Below are positions 1 to 33,568 of a stretch of 64,000 nucleotides of DNA, piece after piece. The DNA comes from Paratrimastix pyriformis (taxonomy: Eukaryota > Preaxostyla > Paratrimastigidae). The notes beneath the pieces are model-generated. The model did not search any database. It was not told the DNA's origin and was given only the letters and a program-made list of their open reading frames with translations. Location of the stretch: the NCBI GenBank assembly GCA_027972325.1, contig JAPMOS010000035.1, forward strand, positions 222,501 to 286,500, read 5' to 3'. The translations under genes and the position numbers were made by a program. Within the stretch, counting starts at the first letter, position 1. Every line of letters begins with the position of its first letter.

Positions 1-436
1 TCTTCTGAATCAAGGCGTGCGCTCGAGAAATCATAGCGGGCTTGGTTTTGCTGTCCAATGTGATGTCGCAAGAGGGAAGGCGCCCGATCCGGTACATCTC
101 CTTGTCACCGAGGTTGATGACTTTGGGAATCGGGAAACTGGGGTTCGGACAGAGAAGCTTGAGACATGGCGAAGAAGTCTGCCTTATGGTTGCATCGGGA
201 CGAAGGGGAGGTGGGGGAAGGGGTTCGGAGGGAGCAGTGGGTGCAGATAGTATGCTATCCGTCCGATCGGGGGCCGGTAGTGGGGGAGGAAGGGCTAAAT
301 CTTGTTTGGCAGAGGCTGGCGGTGGTGGGTCCGCTGTTGGCTGCGCATCTGTTGGTTTCGGCGCGTCCAGGTTGAAACCTTCGAACGCTGTAATATTGCC
401 ACAAACGACAGGGCCGATCCCACGGAAGGCGCCGGC
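1..436 (-). CDS. FHA-domain protein, partial (3' end off the left edge)
   Basis: Read on the minus strand, one frame is open from an in-frame stop at 437-439 down to the window edge. Its last part reads YRIGRLPSCDITLDSK followed by MISRAHALIQK, which fits the core of a forkhead-associated domain: the GR of strand 3, a serine-containing loop, and the SRxH motif that contacts phosphothreonine. FHA domains bind phosphothreonine peptides in signalling and DNA-damage proteins. Upstream of the FHA core the frame is Pro/Ala-rich, as in a disordered N-terminus. No in-frame ATG precedes the FHA core, so the true start lies in another exon or frame; this is why the 5' limit is uncertain. It is divergent from the histidine phosphatase at 445. 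The FHA call is good; the gene model is not. Confidence 0.55.
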
Positions 437-444
437 TCAACCAA

Positions 445-948
445 ATGGCTGATGCTCCTGCTGCCTCGGCCGTGGCCCAACGGCGCGATGTTTGGCTGTT
501 GCGTCATTGTGAAAGTGAGTTCAACTCTGGAAAAGATAAACTTGGCCATGATGTACCCCTGACTGAGCGGGGCTTTGCCCAGGCCGCCCTGATCGAGGGA
601 GTCTTTGATGTGGTTGCGCTCAGCCCCCTGCGTCGCGCTCAGCAAACACTCTACTCTTCCAAAATCAAGGCGCATCAAATCATTGTCCTTCCCGAACTCC
701 GCGAGATCAAGAAAGATCCCTGCGACTACCTTCTGGATGAGGTCGATCCTCACGTCGACGAATCCGAGGAAAGCGTTGCCAGGCGTGTCCAGGCCGTTCT
801 CACTTGGGCCCACTCGCAGACTGCACCGAGGGTGCTCCTCGTGGGCCACGCTGATTTTTTCTTCGCGTTGACTCGGGCCAAGGGGCCAGACGGTGATGAT
901 TACGGCCGGTGGCTCGAGAACGGAGAGTGTATATCTGTAGTTTTGTGA
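445..948 (+). CDS. histidine phosphatase superfamily (phosphoglycerate mutase-like/SixA-like)
   Basis: This is a single-exon frame of 167 residues starting at ATG 445 and stopping at 946-948. Near the N-terminus it reads VWLLRHCESEFN, the RHG-type catalytic motif with the phospho-accepting histidine at about residue 21 and Cys in place of the usual Gly. SPLRRAQQT at about residues 55-65 is the conserved phosphate-pocket arginine segment, and LVGHADFFFAL near residue 130 holds the second catalytic histidine. Length and layout match small SixA-like or bacterial-type phosphohistidine/phosphomonoester phosphatases. The substrate cannot be told from sequence. No intron is needed. It sits head to head with the FHA gene with almost no spacer. 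Confidence 0.88.
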   Translation: MADAPAASAVAQRRDVWLLRHCESEFNSGKDKLGHDVPLTERGFAQAALIEGVFDVVALSPLRRAQQTLYSSKIKAHQIIVLPELREIKKDPCDYLLDEVDPHVDESEESVARRVQAVLTWAHSQTAPRVLLVGHADFFFALTRAKGPDGDDYGRWLENGECISVVL

Positions 949-1032
949 GCGGGAGACTCAGATGAGTGCTTCTTTTGTGAATAATTTCGTTTGTTTCGAA
1001 ACACTCGTCTCTCGCCGTTCAAACTGCTCCGG

Positions 1033-6484
<5,452 letters not shown>

Positions 6485-6823
6485 CCGTCGAGAAAGAGCC
6501 AACAACCCAAAAAGGGTGGTACCAACATTTCCGGCACAGTCAGTCAGTCAGCACAAGGCTGATGCGGCCCCCATCCTTCTCCAGAACCCCACCCAAAGCA
6601 AAAAGTATCAACTTGTTGGATTTTGCTCTGACAATTCAAGATCCGATGAGCTGAAACCTCTTCTTTTCCTTTTGTATCGTTCTCCTCCCTTTCTTTCTTT
6701 CTTTCTTCCCTCACCCCTTTCATCGTTTCTCCGGCAATTGCCCCATTGTCCCCGGGCCAACACGTTTTTCCCCCGTCATTCAATTCCGTCGGATTGGGTG
6801 GCAGACACGGGGAGTGGTCAGCA

Positions 6824-8972
6824 ATGTCTTCGATGAAGGTTTTGCTTTTTCTCCTTGTTGGCGCGCTTGCCGTGCAAAACTATCAGTATGGCGTGATGAT
6901 AGATGCTGGTAGCACGAGTCTGTTTGCTGTGCACCTCCTGCGACACGTTCGTTATTTTCTCGAATGCCAGAGACTCTCGGCTCCGTTTTCAAGTGGCCCA
7001 CGCGCCGGAGCCGGGCAGTCCCTGAAATCGATGTCACTACAACAATTATTCCCACCAAGGTGAAGATCCCCGTCGCCAGGATTCTCACCGACGGCACCAT
7101 ATTCGATTCTATTTTTCCGCCAATTCTCAACGGCGCAAAAAGTCAAATTCCATCGCGTTATTGGTCGACCACTCGGCTTTTTCTCCGAGCCACTGGCGGC
7201 GTTCGTGCTCTCCCGGCCGCTGACCAGATCACTGTCATTTCCAAGCTTCGGCAATACCTCAGGGAGTCCCCTGATAATCCATTTGCTTTTTCCAATGAGA
7301 CCGTCCAGACGTTGAGCGGAGAGGAGGAGGGCATTTACGGATGGATTTCGACCAATTATTTGTATTCCGCGTCACTTGGGCAACCCGTCAACTCCATGGC
7401 CTCCCTCGAGCTGAGCGGCTCCAGTATCCAGATCACGTTTCTCCCAACGGAATCGCCTATTGGAGGCCTTTTCCCCATTGCGCTGGGGGCACAGTCCTAT
7501 AAGGCGTACACCCATTCGTACCTGAACTATGGGCAGGTTTGTTACTTCGAGCCCGTGTGTCCGAGCCGACACACTGCGTAGGAGGCGATGGAAGCACGCT
7601 ATCGGCAGTTATTGGTCGACTCCTCCGGTGGTGCGACCGTCATCACCGATCCTTGTGGTTGGTTGGGTGTCAACATTACCGGGTTCACCTCCACGTATCC
7701 TGACCTGTACACGGGCAGCTCGAGTTTGATTTTCGTGGGCACGGGTGACCGCGCGGCCTGCAAGGCCCGGGCGGTCACCCTCCTGGCCCAGCCCACAAAC
7801 TGCCCACAAGAACCCTGCGCGATCGATGGGATATACCAACCCGATATCCCCACCGGGATGGAAGTTGTTGCCTTCTCGGCGTTCTCCTTCACTGGCGTCT
7901 TCTTCGGGTGTGGCGGCCATTCCAACCTGACCTGCCTCCGCAAGCAGATCGATGCGTACCTGGCAAAGTACACCAGTCTGGCGTTTCTGCTGCAAGACTT
8001 CGGCACCGATTCGGAGTACTACCTGCCGCGGTACCACCTGTACGCCGCGTGGATTGAAGGTGAGTCCCTCCACCATCCCCATCCATTCTTCCAATGACAC
8101 CCATTTTTTCTCCTCCTCCCGTGAACAGCCGTCATGAAGGTCGGCTTCCGGCTGTCGGACACGCACCCGATCTGGTTCACCAACACGATGGGCCCCGCCA
8201 ACTGGGAGCTCACCTGGTCCCTTGGCGCGGACGCCTTCATGGAGGCCGCCCAGGAACCCGCTCGTCTGTTGGGATTCTCACTCCTTCCCCCCCGGGTGGC
8301 TGGCTTGTTGCTGATGACGGCCACACTGATGATGTGGGTTTTCCCTGCTGGCTCACTCATCACTCACTCATTGTCTTCCCTTGTGCGCAGCATTCACGGC
8401 CGACATGTGGGTGGGCGGCTGGACAAACGACGACTTCGGGGTGGATGTGCTCTACATCTGTGCCAATGGCACGACCCGCATGGGATTTGGCAGCTGGTTG
8501 GTGGGCTTTATGGACGGCCAGCTCACCCAAGACATGGTCACGTTCGAGGGTCAGGTCTGCGCGGTGCGATGCGATTTGGACCGGGTTGGGGGCTGCCTCG
8601 TGAAGTGGGTTGCCCGTCTCCCAGACTCAATGAATCGATGTCGACATCTTCCCACGAGCTGTGCGTCCCTTCATGTTCCTGCTCCACACAACCCCTGACC
8701 CCCCTCCCTGGCTGTGCCCAGTGGCACGAACCGGGAGAAGACCATTCCCAGGGCTCGTTCGAGCTGACCCTGGCCCCTGATGGCAATTCCTTCTCGGGCT
8801 TCTATCGGACCACCGAGTCCGACCTGCCGGTTGTCTGGAAGGCGACCCGCGTCTCCACCGCGACTCCCACTGCCCAGCAGTGCTGGATGCCCGCGCCCAC
8901 GACCGTCAATTGTCTGCGGTGCACCCTCTTACCTGTTCAACCACCACCATCATCAGCATCCATCATCGTCAG

Positions 8973-9006
<34 letters not shown>

Positions 9007-9220
9007 ATCATCATCATCATCATCCAGTCATCATCATCATCATCCAGTCATCATCATCATCCAGTCATCATCATCATCATCCAATCATCATCATCATCAT
9101 CATCCAGTCATCATCATCATCATCCAGTCATCATCATCATCATCCAGTCATCATCATCATCATCCAGTCATCATCATCAGTCATCATCATCATCATCCAG
9201 TCATCATCATCATCATCCAG

Positions 9221-9298
<78 letters not shown>

Positions 9299-10399
9299 AC
9301 AGCATCCAATCGCGACGTTGTTTCACTCTGTCCTTTTTCGCCGCAGCTTCGCTGGTGGGTCACTTCCAAGACGCCATCGACCCCAAGTACCAGCATAGCT
9401 ACATGACCTCGCCATACGGGTACGGGTACGCCAGCTACACCGACCACGCCATCGCCGGCTACGAGGAAGGGATTGCCCTCCCGGGCAACAAGACCGCCAT
9501 CTTGCACTACGCGGACCCCTCCGGGTCGGGTTCCGTCATCCGCCGCGCCCTGGCCGACGGCACGTACCAGGAGTTCTGGTTCTTGGGCTTCGGAACGTCC
9601 GCGTTCAACAATAAGACCTGCTGGGCGAACGGCACCTGCGGCTGGACTGAATGGGTGCAGATCGATCCCTCTCCAAGGTTTGGCAGCCCCTCCCTCCCCC
9701 TCCCTCCCTCCCTCCCCCTCCCTCCCCCTCCCTCCCTCTCCCTCCCTCCCTCCCTCCTCCTCCTCCTCCTCCCTCCCTCCTCCTCCTCTCTTCCTCCCTC
9801 CCCACGCACCATGATCAGCCTCCGTTCGATCTCGGGAACTCCATATACCGCCGCTTCGATCTCCCACCACGGACGGGGCGACCTGTCATGGGTGGAGGGA
9901 GGAGGAGGAGGGAGGAGGAGGAGGAGGGAGGGAGGAGGAGGAGGGAGGGAGGGAGGGAGGGAGGGAGGGAGGGAGGGAGGAGGGAGGGAGGAGGAGGAGG
10001 AGGAGGGAGGGAGGGAGGGAGGAGGAGGGAGGAGGAGGGGAGGGAGGGAGGAGGGTGGGGGCACGGTTCGCTTTCCTCACCCCCTGATTTCCTTCGCGTC
10101 CTCGCAGCAAATCTCTGGCCTCGGCCATGCGCCCCATGACTGCCCAGTCCGGCTTTATTAGCGCTGTCGCGGCCCTGGCAGCTGGGCTGGTGGCCTTGGT
10201 GGCTCGTCATCTGGGCCTCCTGGTGCTGCTGCTGTCGCAAACGACCACCCCGAGCACCCAGTCTGTTTCTCCGGCCTCTGTGCTTGTAGGTATGAGATAC
10301 TCGCCAGCAACGGCGCCCGCTCAGGTATGCGTGTTTCTAAGAATGGGTTCTGTTTCCTGACTCTTTAGGGACATTGTCATGAAGACCATCACGATCTAA
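6824..10399 (+). CDS. GDA1/CD39-family nucleoside phosphatase (apyrase) with extra C-terminal domains and TM tail
   Basis: ATG 6824 (or 6833) starts a hydrophobic signal sequence (KVLLFLLVGALAV). The apyrase conserved regions follow in order: ACR1 as DAGST (exon 1) joined across an intron to LGSVFKW; ACR2 FLRATGGVRALP; ACR3 GEEEGIYGWISTNYL; ACR4 LELSGSSIQITF, where most relatives have D-x-G-G-x-S. Further exons give YLNYGQ, then EAMEARY (about 7580-8060), a GDA1 C-terminus (8130-8265, THPIWFTNTMGPANWELTW), and extra exons (8391-8600, 8720-8890, 9345-9675, 9812-9891) with repeated W-G-type and aromatic-rich segments. The last exons (from 10108) hold a TM-like stretch (ISAVAALAAGLVALVARHLGL) and end TAA 10397-10399. 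Apyrases hydrolyse NTPs/NDPs, usually outside the cell or in the Golgi. The single frame reading through 8134-10161 is an artefact that includes introns. Confidence 0.8.
8950..9297. repeat. TCG then CATCATC/CCAGT microsatellite intron (apyrase gene)
   Basis: A short TCG tract at 8975-9005 is followed by ATC triplets punctuated by CAGTC or CAATC, then an unbroken CAT tract (9222-9297). It fills the intron between the exon ending in QQCWM and the one starting SLVGHFQDAIDP. Confidence 0.85.
9682..10056. repeat. CT-rich and complementary GA-rich tracts flanking a small exon
   Basis: Positions 9690-9800 are CCTCCCT/CTCCTC repeats; 9895-10056 are GGAGGGA/GAGGAG repeats, close to the reverse complement. 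Between them lies a short coding exon (9812-9891, PPFDLGNSIYRRFDLPP). Both tracts are intronic for the apyrase gene. Confidence 0.75.
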
Positions 10400-10493
10400 C
10401 CCGAGTGCGCCTCCCCCCCAAACATGTTCCATCCGCCGTGTGCCTCCCAACCGCACGCGATTTTTTTCGTTTTTGTTTTTTGGTTGGTGTTTA

Positions 10494-10526
<33 letters not shown>

Positions 10527-10779
10527 ACCGCTTTGTTTTTTTTTGATTGTTTGTCACTTGCTCGGGGCGTGTCCACCTTTCTGTACATTTCCCGCACCTC
10601 CGACCACATCCATTGAGGTGGGGGCTCGAAGGGCCCTTTTCGGCCCAGTTTTTGTATCTTCAAGCTTGTTTTTATTGCTGGTTTTCCCTTCGAACATTGC
10701 CGTCGTGTCTACCGCCATCTTCTTGCGATGCGTCCCGTCCTCCTCACCACTCAATTGACAAGCAAGCAAAAACAAAAGG
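10400..10779. other. spacer between convergent genes, with poly-C tract
   Basis: This lies between the apyrase stop and the stop of the minus-strand membrane protein gene. It holds a C-run (about 10495-10524) and several T-runs. No coding signal was seen; it is probably the 3' untranslated sequence of both genes. Confidence 0.6.
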
Positions 10780-11495
10780 TCACATGAAGACACCGTAAGA
10801 ATTGGACTGGATCATCATCCAGCAGCACCGGATGATCCATGCCGGAAAAACAATCCAGATGCCGTTCAGCGTGACCACAAATGAGTGGACGGCATGCGAT
10901 GGGCCAGTGTACCGCCGACGCACAAAGTACGCGAGGAGGTAGATGATACAGCCGTAGAGCATCTGCCACGAACTGGCCAGGGCGATGACTCCCATCAGGC
11001 GGGCGGAAAGAAACGGGGGGAATGTGACGTTGATGAGCAGGAGAACGGAAGGAACGATCGTTGAGAGGCCGTTGCCCGAATCCGCCCAGTACCCAAAGGA
11101 GGTGGGCTCAATGTACGAGCCATCAATCGTCGAGTAAGCCGCCCAGAGCCTGGTCCAATTCTGAGGAAGGAAAAACTCTCCAAAAGATATTTCCTTGACA
11201 AATTGGGTCCCGATACACCCGAGTTCATGACCCTTTGAATCTGAGAGGAGGCGATAGTCATCTTGAATCTGCTTGCCGCGGATCAAGAGAAGAGCCTCAA
11301 GGTAGCACACAAAAATATTGATGCAAAGAAACAGAAGAGTGCCGAAGTAATTCCAATTCCAGCTAATTCATGTGGATTAATCGAGACAAGACAAGTCGAT
11401 GAAGACCTGCCAGCCCTCCACAAGTGGGTGGCCAAACATACTGACATAACCGCCGCAAAACCCATGACGAGTGGTTGGTAGAGGCTCAGCTTCAT
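10780..11495 (-). CDS. EXPERA/emopamil-binding-like multi-pass membrane protein
   Basis: ATG is at 11493-11495 and the stop at 10780-10782. Exon 1 codes for MKLSLYQPLVMGFAAVMSVC up to WRAG. An intron starting GTCTTC (about 11437) and ending at TTAG (about 11361) joins it to SWNWNYFGTLLFLCINIFVC. The remaining frame gives about four hydrophobic helices with NVTFPPFLSARLMGVIALAS, SSWQMLYGCIIYLLAYFV and LNGIWIVFPAWIIRCCWMMI. The last two fit the EBP/EXPERA family (sterol delta8-delta7 isomerase, EBP-like and TMEM97 groups), which act in ER membranes. The His and Glu residues used by true isomerases do not appear: HxxxE is replaced by CYLEA, and the later Glu of the YxLTE motif by Tyr. An EBP-like ligand-binding or non-catalytic role is therefore more likely. 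Confidence 0.68.
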
Positions 11496-11583
11496 TGTTT
11501 TGGCAACCCCTCTTCAATAGGATTCTTCAACCAGGCGTGCTATCCGCAAACCAGGAAAAAAGGCAGAAATTCGCGCTCTCCTC

Positions 11584-13463
11584 TTATTGGCCCAGTTGGA
11601 AATCGGTTACAGAAATTTGCCCAATTCCTATTGAGTAGCTCGTGTAGGCCAGCGAGAGTCGTCTATACCGAGGGGATCCGGTGAATGCATAATGTTATGT
11701 TCAGACCTTGGATGCCAGGCACACGCCGTCGCCCGAGATTCATTGGCCAGCGCAGCCATTTGCTCGCCAGTTGAAGCATCAGACTAGAGAAGGATCAGAA
11801 GAGTTCGGCACCGATGCAATCCAGACAATGTCAATGCCCTTGGCTTCGCCGCAAGTAGCCAAGAATGCGCCGTCCTGACTGAAAGAAAGCCCGCGAACGG
11901 TGGCACTGCAAGCCAAAAAAAAAAAAAAACGGCACAAAATGAGCATCTGAACAGGTGTCCGGCAGCGTGGATGGCACCCGGGTAACACAGACTCAAGTCG
12001 CGTCACGGCACACTGACAAGCCATGCTGGCCGCATCCACAATGCTGACGGTACCCTCGGCACCACCGGTGGCCAATCTCCTGGGGGAAGGTGTGATACAG
12101 ATGGTTGGAGTGGTGGATATCGCCCCGTGCACAATCACCCCGTCCACCCACCTTCCTTCAGCCCCGCCACGGACCTTCCCTGGGGGTCGAAGCAGAGCGC
12201 GTCCAACGACCCGCCCTGGATGGAAAGCAAGAAGGGCGGCGTCCGCTAGGGAGGAAGTGCGGAAGATGGTTCATTGGTGAGATGGGCCATGCAATTGTAC
12301 GGGGGCGTGGAGTCACAAGTTGCGCCTGTGCCGTGGGTATGCGCGCCTGGTGTCGTGCCGGACTCCGAAAAAAAATAGTACCGCGGGTCTGGTACGACAG
12401 CGGACCCCCGATAGTTCGTCGAGGGACGAATTCTCGTTTTGAACGAAGGGTCGATATGACATTCGAAACACGACGGCCTCAAAAAAAAAAATCGGGGGGT
12501 CGGTCTGATATTTCGATGGTCTCGTTTTTCGTCAAATACGGTCCCCGTCCGCCATCACCCCCGTGCGTGGAAGTGGGACGGATGGAGGGGGAAGACGGAC
12601 CACCTTGTCAGCGGTGTAATCCTGCACGACCAGCTGGCCGTTCTGGTGGTGGTGGATATCCCCCCCGGGATATGCCCACGGTGAGTAAAACGAGGTGTAT
12701 GAAGGACATCATCCTCACCCCAGGTGATACGGGTGATATGGGGGGGGGGGGGGGGGCGGGTATGCAGACCTTGAGGGCAACCACGATCACGCTGGAGCTC
12801 TGGGGTGCGAAGACAATCTTTCTGGGCTGTAAAAACGGGCAGTGAGAGAAGAACCCCGGGGTCTGGCAGACCTCCTGGTCCTGGGGCACGGCGATGGTGG
12901 CCAGGGGGGTGGAGGGATTCCGGCGCTCCCATACGGAAAGCATGCGTCTCCGACCCTTGGCGCAGCCGGCAACTAAGTTACCGTCGGGCGAGAAAGCAAA
13001 GGAGACGGCAGTGGACTCTTCCGGGAAGGCGAACTCTGCCTCCTTCTTGTGGCCATCATGTCGGGTGTCCACCAGCGCGATGCGCCGGGAATAGCCACAT
13101 CCACCAAGCAAACTTTGCGATGTTGGGTGAAAGTGAATTTCGGTAGCAGCAAGTGATATAAAAGAAGGGCGACTTCCGTGGGGGCTCTCAGTATCCCAGA
13201 GCTGCGAAGGCGAGAGGCTGAACTGAAAACGCGCGAAGGGAGGAGCGAACCTTGGTCCCTTCGCTGTTCGAGCTTGCCAGATATCGACCGGTGGCCGACC
13301 AGGCGATGGTTTCGATTTCTTTCGAATGCCCCAGATAGACATGGGTTGAGGGGGAGACCCATGATTGGGGGGCTTGCAGAGTGGATGCGGACATCGGTGG
13401 TGGGATGGACGCGAATGGCGCTGGAGAAAAAGCAACCGGCGGGCGACTGAATGAGCCAATCAT
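11584..13463 (-). CDS. THOC3: THO complex subunit 3 (THOC3/TEX1), WD40 repeat protein
   Basis: At least eight exons are read from ATG 13461-13463 to TAA 11584-11586. In order they give HSKEIETIAWSATGRYLAS; LWDTESPHGSRPSF; IHFHPTSQSLLGGCGYSRR; IALVDTRHDG; VSFAFSPDGNLVAGCAKG; IVFAPQSSSVIVVALK; NGQLVVQDYTADK; SLDALCFDPQGRRLATGGAE; SIVDAASMACQC; TVRGLSFSQDGAFLATCGEA; GIDIVWIAS; ATACAWHPRRLSLAYT. The order and spacing follow THOC3, including the FSRLDWPVRTLSFS-like and VAWHPK-like segments near the end. THOC3 is the WD40 subunit of the THO/TREX complex, which couples transcription and splicing to mRNA export in the nucleus. Introns begin GTCTG, GTTCG or GTCCG. The 5' end is 52 bases from the LRR gene start, so the two probably share a promoter. 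Confidence 0.85.
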
Positions 13464-13515
13464 CGCGTTTGACTCACCGAATAGCAGCTAGAACCCGTGT
13501 CTCTTTATTTGGACC

Positions 13516-15564
13516 ATGCTCTCGGCGCTTTCCCGAGACCTCTTGTTGTATCTGATCGAATCGACACCAGGGTCGGCTTTGACCTATGCACTCATCATCT
13601 CTCTTGATCATCAATTCCGATCGCTCTTGCGCGGGGAAGCGGTGCAACTCTCTTTCAACTCTGATTGCGAAGATGAAACGCCGGAAACTGTCCGAGCTCC
13701 ACCAGCGGACGCCCTGGCAGCTCTTTTGGGACCATGCAGGAACTTGAAATTCTTGGAACTGAACTCAACGCGTGCGGTGGTCGGCTGTGGTCGAGCGGCG
13801 ACACACTTTGGCTCATGGATCGATGCCGCGTTTGCAAAGCACGATCGTTTGCACACTTTCCGCCTCCCAACAACGAATGGCCTTCACGAGGAGGCCGTCC
13901 TGCGCATTTTGGGACACCTTCCCCCGGATCTCACCATCCTCTCGCTCCCGGTTGCCGCCCAGATCACCGAGGGCTCGACCGTTCTGAGCCTCATCGGCCA
14001 GCGGTTCCACAACTTAACCGAACTCTCGATGGGACTCCCCTTCCCGGGTTCGCTCGACTCGCTCGCCCCTGCCTGCGCCCACCTGTCACTGCTCCAACTG
14101 GGGACCATGCGACCCATCGATCCGCTCCTGGTCGGCGCGACCGCTCTCGCCCGCCTCCACGTGCAGGGACACGGGTACCAGGCCAGCTTCGCATCCATCC
14201 CCGAGACGCTTCGTGAATTGATCGTTCAGCAGACCCTTTCCGGCTCCCAGCTGGCAGGCCCGGCTGCCCGCTGTCGCAATTTGGTCACCGTCTCCCTGGC
14301 CCTGGCCGGGGAGACCTCCGCCTTGCAGGGCCCCATCCAGGCGCTCATCCAGGGGAATCCCGGCCTGGAGGAGGTCCGCCTGCGCCTCCAGTCGGATAGC
14401 TACGCCCCGCTCCTGTCCATCTTCGGCATGCTGACCCGGCTGCGGGTGCTCCGGCTGCACGAACTGATCGTCGGAACCGCTGGGCCCACCTGCGATCCGG
14501 CGGAGGTTGCGTCCTTGGCCAGCCGGTTGGAATCGCTCGCGCTGTCCACCAACCGGACGGCCCCTCTGATTCCGTGTCCCGGAGGTCTCACCCTCCGCAG
14601 TGGCTCCCTTCGCAATCTGGATTTAAACTGCACGTTCGCCGATCCGTTGGTGGTCGAGGCTCCCGCCCTGCAGACCCTCAGCGTGTACTCCCCGGGGTTA
14701 GTACCCACCGTCCTGACCATCCTCGCCCCGGCACTGCAGACCCTCAGCCTGGACTCGGTCACATGTCCCCTGACCGTCCGCGCCGGCCCGCTGACGCATC
14801 TCGAATCCTTGCACACACGCCGCGAGCCGGGCGACGAATCCCCACCGTCCACCTGGGCGGATCGGCTGTGGGAGATCTGCCCCCGGTTATGCAGACTGGA
14901 TGGGTTCCCGGTCCCCTCGACCACCGACCTGGGCGAGTTCTGCCGCCGGGGGGCCCATTTGACCGATGTGCGCAACCTGTGGTGCCACCTGCCCAGCCGC
15001 CAGTCCAGCCTGCTCCTCCCCGCCGGAATCCGCCGCTTCGCGCTCGAAGTCGAATTGCCGCCCAACGACACTGCCGAATTTCGGCTGGAGGGCGAGAATG
15101 TCGAGTGGTTACGGCTCACCGGGCCGATTGCCCGCACCACGTTGGTATGCCCCCGTCTCCGCACCCTGATGTCGCAACCCTACTCGTACGTGGAGTCACC
15201 CCAGGTGGAGATTGTGGGTCCGACCCCGCCGCTGCGCTATCTGGCCATGGAATCATGTCCCTCCCCGAAATTGCTCCTTCCACTGGCCAATTCCTTGCGG
15301 TATTTGGAGATGGCGCTCCCTCGCGACGGCGGCGGTGATGGTGAGGCACTGACCAAGATCCTCACGGGCCTCACTTCCCTCCGCATCATGGTGCTGACTC
15401 CCCAATCGGGAGACCCTGTAGCCGTCCACTGTCCCTCCGGCCTCCTCTCGCTCACTGTACACAATTGCCGAAACGTGACCGTCGTTGGGGGCGCCCTGCT
15501 GGAGTACCTGGAAGCAAACATCACGGATCGGGAGAAATATTTATGCAAAGCTGCCCCAATTTAA
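13516..15564 (+). CDS. leucine-rich repeat protein with F-box-like N-terminus
   Basis: This is one uninterrupted frame of 682 residues, unusual here because nearly all neighbours have introns. The first 40 residues (LSRDLLLYLIESTPG) resemble an F-box-like start. The rest is a run of irregular leucine-rich repeats of about 24-28 residues, such as FHNLTELSMGLPFPGS, LRVLRLHELIV, LQTLSVYSPGL, LQTLSLDSVTC and LTSLRIMVLTPQ. There is no TM segment or signal peptide. F-box/LRR proteins recruit substrates to SCF ubiquitin ligases, but the F-box is too weak here to assert that. The stop lies 124 bases before the calcium channel start. Confidence 0.75.
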   Translation: MLSALSRDLLLYLIESTPGSALTYALIISLDHQFRSLLRGEAVQLSFNSDCEDETPETVRAPPADALAALLGPCRNLKFLELNSTRAVVGCGRAATHFGSWIDAAFAKHDRLHTFRLPTTNGLHEEAVLRILGHLPPDLTILSLPVAAQITEGSTVLSLIGQRFHNLTELSMGLPFPGSLDSLAPACAHLSLLQLGTMRPIDPLLVGATALARLHVQGHGYQASFASIPETLRELIVQQTLSGSQLAGPAARCRNLVTVSLALAGETSALQGPIQALIQGNPGLEEVRLRLQSDSYAPLLSIFGMLTRLRVLRLHELIVGTAGPTCDPAEVASLASRLESLALSTNRTAPLIPCPGGLTLRSGSLRNLDLNCTFADPLVVEAPALQTLSVYSPGLVPTVLTILAPALQTLSLDSVTCPLTVRAGPLTHLESLHTRREPGDESPPSTWADRLWEICPRLCRLDGFPVPSTTDLGEFCRRGAHLTDVRNLWCHLPSRQSSLLLPAGIRRFALEVELPPNDTAEFRLEGENVEWLRLTGPIARTTLVCPRLRTLMSQPYSYVESPQVEIVGPTPPLRYLAMESCPSPKLLLPLANSLRYLEMALPRDGGGDGEALTKILTGLTSLRIMVLTPQSGDPVAVHCPSGLLSLTVHNCRNVTVVGGALLEYLEANITDREKYLCKAAPI

Positions 15565-15688
15565 TGCTTCTTTTGCGTTACTCATCGTAAGTAGCTTTTG
15601 TGTTGTGAGTGTGCTCTTTGTTTTTTTTTGTGGAAAGAACGCGAGGCGCGAGCTGCTTTGCCTCCCGGCAGGTCCATTTCTCTCTGGA

Positions 15689-32742
<17,054 letters not shown>

Positions 32743-33568
32743 GAATGGTGGTTTTCTGTTGCCGTAATTTGGCTGATATAGTTCCGTCTCTCTCTCTCTC
32801 TCTCTTTTGTTTTTGTTTGTTGTCGGCCCGTCCTTTTTTTCTCTCTCATTGTTCTCTCTCATTGTTATCTCGCGACCTTGGCGTTTTACGGTGGTATTCT
32901 GTCAATCCGACGTGCATTTCTTGCGAGAAGAAGAAAAAAAACTTCGAGCAACCCGCGCCATCTCCGGCATGTCAAGGTGACCCTCCCCCCCCCCCCCCCA
33001 CACACACACACACACACATTGTTTTGTTACTTCGTTCCTTCTTTACACGACACACACACACACACACACACACCCGCACAGCGTCGCAAAAAAGGGTATT
33101 GTTGATGGGTGGGCTGGGGAGGAAGGAAGGTGGGGGATGGGGAGGCACAGTGTCCCCCCCAAAGGGGGAGAGCCATGAGAGGTTTGCTCAACATAGAGAG
33201 AGAGAGAGAGAGGACATGCTGTGTATTTGCGAGGGCGCAGGCGACAAGTTCAAGAAGAAGCGCCTTCGCGCCAAGCGACACACTCGGGCCGAATGACCCT
33301 CCTCCCGGCCGGGGGCCCGCCTCATGGCGGGGCCGCCCAGTGATGGGTGTGGTGGGGGTGCTCAGGGGCAGGTGGGGCGGGTCGTGGGCCCCGGGCGGCC
33401 GCCGCGGCAGCAGCGCCGTTGCGCATGGTCATGAGCGCGAGGGCATCCCGAACCGCGCAACACAGGGGCACCTCTCTTCCCCCACCCTGTCGTTTTGATA
33501 TTTATTATCGGTGTTGGTTTCTCAATCTGAGGTGTTTTATCTTGCGAGAGTTTCGTGACATCGCCGGC
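32743..33568. other. spacer between the channel and a RING/TRAF gene
   Basis: It holds TC-rich, CA (33000-33075) and GA (33199-33212) repeats and a C-run. No conserved frame was seen; it should contain the 3' UTR of the channel and the promoter of the next gene. Confidence 0.55.

Noticed and set aside
8134-10161. A 675-residue open frame with poly-H, poly-S and poly-I
   Set aside because: It runs through introns made of CAT repeats; the conserved apyrase segments switch frame at AG/GT boundaries, so it is not one protein.
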